Part shown: positions 43,110 through 45,118 of the stretch, one piece after another
Numbering within the stretch: the first letter of the stretch is position 1
Layout: each line of letters begins with the position of its first letter
Notes under the pieces: generated by a model
What the model saw: the letters and a program-made list of their open reading frames with translations, nothing else
What the model was told of the DNA's origin: nothing
Databases searched by the model: none
Program-made: the position numbers and the translations under genes
From: Niallia endozanthoxylica
GTDB taxonomy: Bacteria > Bacillota > Bacilli > Bacillales > Cytobacillaceae
DNA length: 45,118 bases
Assembly: GCF_008710145.1 (NCBI RefSeq)
Contig: NZ_VYKL01000046.1
Span: forward strand, 1-45,118
Direction: 5' to 3'

Positions 43110-43790
43110 TTAAGAGTTTACTAGATTTGTTTTATCAAGTCCGTATGCCTTTTGCCATTGATTCTTAAATTCAGTTACATCAGCTGGTGTAGCAGGAAAA
43201 GCAATAAATTTTTCGATTAGATCCGGTCCTACTGTAACCGTATGGGCACCAACTAGGCAGACAGCATGAACCTGCTGGACATTTTTAAAACTTGCTGCCA
43301 AAATTTCCGTCTCAAACTGATACGTTTTATACAATTTGGCAATTTCCGCTACCACATTCACTGCATTGCCCGTTAAATTATCAATTCGGTTTACATATGG
43401 TGCTACATATTTAGCTCCGGCCATCGCAGCCATCAGTGCTTGAAAGGCTGTATAGATTGTGGTTGCTAGTGTTGGAATATTTTCTTCTGTCAGCCTCTTG
43501 ATTGCTTTTAAGCCTTCGTCAGTTACTGGAATTTTGACAATGACATTCCCTGGAAGCTCGTTATTAATAAATTTAGCTTCCTCGACTATTTCTTCGGCTG
43601 TGTCTCCAATGGCCTGGACAAATAATTCCTTTTCTTCCCCAATGATTTCACGGATTTCCCGCAATACTTCTAGATACGGACGGTTCTCTTTTACAAGAAT
43701 GGATGGATTAGTTGTCACGCCGGCAATCGGAAAATATTCGTTGAGAAGGGCAATTTGTTTAACATCTGCTGAATCAATATAAAGTCTCAA
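43110..43790 (-). CDS. fsa: fructose-6-phosphate aldolase / transaldolase-like (TalC/FSA)
   Basis: A 226-residue class I aldolase of the small transaldolase family. Lys86 in VIVKIPVT is the Schiff-base lysine, matching Lys85 of E. coli FSA. Also seen are LYIDSADV at the start, AGVTTNPSI and APYVNRIDN. It cleaves fructose-6-phosphate to dihydroxyacetone and glyceraldehyde-3-phosphate, or acts as a transaldolase. The start is TTG with GGGAGGAA upstream. Its position after sorbitol PTS genes fits, because sorbitol-6-phosphate is oxidised to fructose-6-phosphate. Confidence 0.88.
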   Translation of the reverse strand: MRLYIDSADVKQIALLNEYFPIAGVTTNPSILVKENRPYLEVLREIREIIGEEKELFVQAIGDTAEEIVEEAKFINNELPGNVIVKIPVTDEGLKAIKRLTEENIPTLATTIYTAFQALMAAMAGAKYVAPYVNRIDNLTGNAVNVVAEIAKLYKTYQFETEILAASFKNVQQVHAVCLVGAHTVTVGPDLIEKFIAFPATPADVTEFKNQWQKAYGLDKTNLVNS

Positions 43791-43812
43791 GGTATTTCCT
43801 CCCTATAGAAAA

Positions 43813-43846
43813 GGGCTTAACCTATAATAGATTAAGCCCATTTTTT
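43813..43846 (-). terminator. hairpin between srlB and fsa
   Basis: GGGCTTAA and TTAAGCCC form an 8-bp stem; the minus strand continues with TTTTC. It could be a partial terminator or processing site that sets different levels of the PTS and aldolase genes. Confidence 0.5.
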
Positions 43847-43882
43847 AATCACTTCTTGTAAGTGCGTGGAACGAAATGGTGA

Positions 43883-44245
43883 TTAACCTACAATCTTTAG
43901 GTCTGTGCCTTCTTCGATTGCAGGAATCTCTTTATTTTCTAAGTAAAGAGTTCCTGGCAGCTCTGGAGTGGCTGATCCGTCAAAACGAAGAGTAATATGG
44001 CCTAAAGTAGTAAGATTACGTTGAACAAGATTTCCGACAGACGTAATTTCAAAAGATTCATTGTTTATCAAAAGCTTTTGTCCGGCTTGGATGTCACCAG
44101 CTGTATCCACAACGTTAATGTTATAGCAAAAATCCTTTAAATCTTGTGGAGCTTCTGTTCCAAATAGGATAAACATTTTTTCCTCTAAAAATGAATTTGC
44201 TAACGGCCCTACATTAATAATTTTATTTTCATATATTGTTTTCAT
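43883..44245 (-). CDS. srlB: PTS glucitol/sorbitol-specific IIA component
   Basis: A 120-residue cytoplasmic phosphocarrier. It starts MKTIYENKIINVGPLANSFLEEKM, as in sorbitol IIA proteins, and accepts phosphate from HPr for transfer to the IIB domain. The frame is open to 44314, but family length and sequence favour the ATG at 44245. That ATG has no ribosome binding site of its own. Instead a 9-codon ORF with a strong GGAGG ends 1 nt before it, so it is probably translated by reinitiation. Confidence 0.85.
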   Translation of the reverse strand: MKTIYENKIINVGPLANSFLEEKMFILFGTEAPQDLKDFCYNINVVDTAGDIQAGQKLLINNESFEITSVGNLVQRNLTTLGHITLRFDGSATPELPGTLYLENKEIPAIEEGTDLKIVG

Positions 44246-44246
44246 A

Positions 44247-44276
44247 TCAAACGGCATCATCGAAATGCGATGCCAT
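44247..44276 (-). CDS. possible 9-codon leader ORF coupled to srlB
   Basis: AAAAGGAGG (about 44281-44289) lies 4 nt before an ATG that opens a 9-codon frame (MASHFDDAV). Its TGA is one base before the srlB ATG. It may simply deliver ribosomes to srlB. It could also be an accident of sequence. Confidence 0.3.
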   Translation of the reverse strand: MASHFDDAV

Positions 44277-44344
44277 CCAGCCTCCTTTTTGTTACATATT
44301 CTTATATTAGTCATGTCAATTCATACTGAAAAAATCATTGATTC

Positions 44345-45016
44345 TTACTCATATAGTCCAAAACTTGCTAGCCATGCGACGATTACCCTCGGAACCCCAA
44401 TGAGGAATCGTGAATAGAGAACGGACGGAACACCGACCTCAACAGTTTCAGCCTCTGCTTCAGCAAGACCTAAACCAACTGGAATAAAGTCACAAGCATT
44501 TTGAGTGTTAATTGCGAATAATGCTGGTAGCGCTAAGCTTGGCGGAATGTTCCCTTTCCCAATTTCAACCCCAATCAAAGTACCGATAACCTGTGCAATA
44601 ACACCGCCTGGTCCAAGCAATGGAGATAAGAATGGTAATGAACAAACGAATCCGATTAACAACAGTCCCCCAATATTGCCTGCGAGCGGTGCCATGACTT
44701 TCGCAAACACGTTACCGATTCCTGAGCCTTGGATAATTCCGATTATTAAAGATACAAAAGCCATAAATGGAATGATTGTATTAATCATTGTTTGGACAGC
44801 ATCACGGGCTGCTTGATAGAACGTGTTAATTACTTTCCCTGCACCAAGACCAAATTTTGTTATAATGCTATTGTTTTTCTTAGCAGCAAGTGTCTGAGAA
44901 ATTTTTTGATTCGTACTGTATTTAAATTCTCTTTCAGGCTGCTCTGGAAGCCCCTCTGCAGCAGCTGCTACAGGTGCCGGTGCTGCTACACCCTCAACAA
45001 GCTGAATTTGATTCAC
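44345..45016 (-). CDS. srlE: PTS glucitol/sorbitol-specific IIBC component, C-terminal part
   Basis: 223 residues from a GTG at 45016: an Ala/Pro/Glu-rich linker, then the membrane IIC1 region with several helices (AVQTMINTIIPFMAFVSLIIGI, GGLLLIGFVCSLPFLSPLLGP) and FAINTQNACDFIPVGLGLAEA. The frame is open further upstream and reads GPLAKFITEDIYVSAVD, which is normal SrlE sequence, so GTG 45016 is not the true start. An in-frame TAG occurs at 45107-45109. The N-terminal IIB domain (about 100 residues) is not visible. Either the gene is interrupted near 45075-45118 or the sequence is unreliable at the window edge. Confidence 0.75.
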   Translation of the reverse strand: MNQIQLVEGVAAPAPVAAAAEGLPEQPEREFKYSTNQKISQTLAAKKNNSIITKFGLGAGKVINTFYQAARDAVQTMINTIIPFMAFVSLIIGIIQGSGIGNVFAKVMAPLAGNIGGLLLIGFVCSLPFLSPLLGPGGVIAQVIGTLIGVEIGKGNIPPSLALPALFAINTQNACDFIPVGLGLAEAEAETVEVGVPSVLYSRFLIGVPRVIVAWLASFGLYE

Positions 45017-45118
45017 ATCAACAGCAGATACATAAATATCTTCGGTAATGAATTTCGCTAATGGACCGGTCTTAGTAGGGTAAGTGCCCAGCGCCTTTCC
45101 ACATCTCTATGGTAGGTT

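Noticed and set aside
45074..45118. Group II intron 3' end within srlE
   Set aside because: The edge sequence ends in CCCTAC as such introns can, but domain V is not visible and no convincing domain VI fold could be drawn; only the disruption itself is reported.

Overview
The window looks like the chromosome of a low-GC, spore-forming member of the Bacillaceae (Neobacillus/Mesobacillus/Bacillus-like). The basis is AGGAGG-type ribosome binding sites with frequent TTG and GTG starts, a KinB-like sporulation kinase, a ytcD/ytbD/ytbE cluster arranged as in Bacillus subtilis, a PyrR-type attenuator, a CcpA cre box and YppF-like small proteins. No rRNA, tRNA or CRISPR array was seen.

Layout. 1-5.3 kb: an M20 amidohydrolase and an N-succinylamino acid racemase/OSBS-like enolase (an N-acyl amino acid pair), galE, a small membrane protein, two tandem paralogous 42-residue proteins and a VanZ remnant. 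5.4-9.4 kb: a possible small RNA, a membrane-anchored protein, a polysaccharide co-polymerase/BY-kinase pair and an EamA transporter. 9.5-13.1 kb: a PhoD-like phosphatase gene cut in two by a 1,526-bp IS200/IS605-type element carrying tnpB; removing the element restores a 691-codon frame exactly. 13.4-16.1 kb: a DUF418 protein, a YiaAB protein and a lipoprotein. 16.1-21.4 kb: a catechol 2,3-dioxygenase divergent from a 2,4-dienoyl-CoA reductase-like flavoenzyme across a control region with a perfect cre, then a flavocytochrome-c-type fumarate reductase lipoprotein. A structured repeat of about 175-210 bp occurs at 19.6 and 22.2 kb. 22.6-27 kb: a putative HEYRH metalloprotein, a YppF-like protein, an MFS efflux pump with a VOC protein, two overlapping small ORFs and Hsp20.

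27.1-27.4 kb: a HesB/IscA-like gene with one in-frame TGA in the context GYG-U-GGPK, followed by a hairpin that fits bacterial SECIS rules. This is a probable selenoprotein and the most interesting item in the window.

27.5-31.7 kb: codBA behind a PyrR-type attenuator, then a KinB-like kinase. 31.8-36.6 kb: a phosphoesterase, a His-rich protein, a lone tyrosine recombinase, a second YppF-like protein, a YjiH transporter and an acidic lipoprotein. 36.7-39.4 kb: the HxlR regulator ytcD divergent from ytbD-ytbE. 39.7-42 kb: a succinate/acetate CoA-transferase next to a LytTR regulator. 42.3-45.1 kb: the downstream part of a sorbitol PTS operon (srlE, srlB, fructose-6-phosphate aldolase, HAD phosphatase) whose upstream end leaves the window.

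Most genes are metabolic or transport functions in short operons with intrinsic terminators. Dispersed palindromes built on GGGGGACNGTCCCCC sit between several of them.
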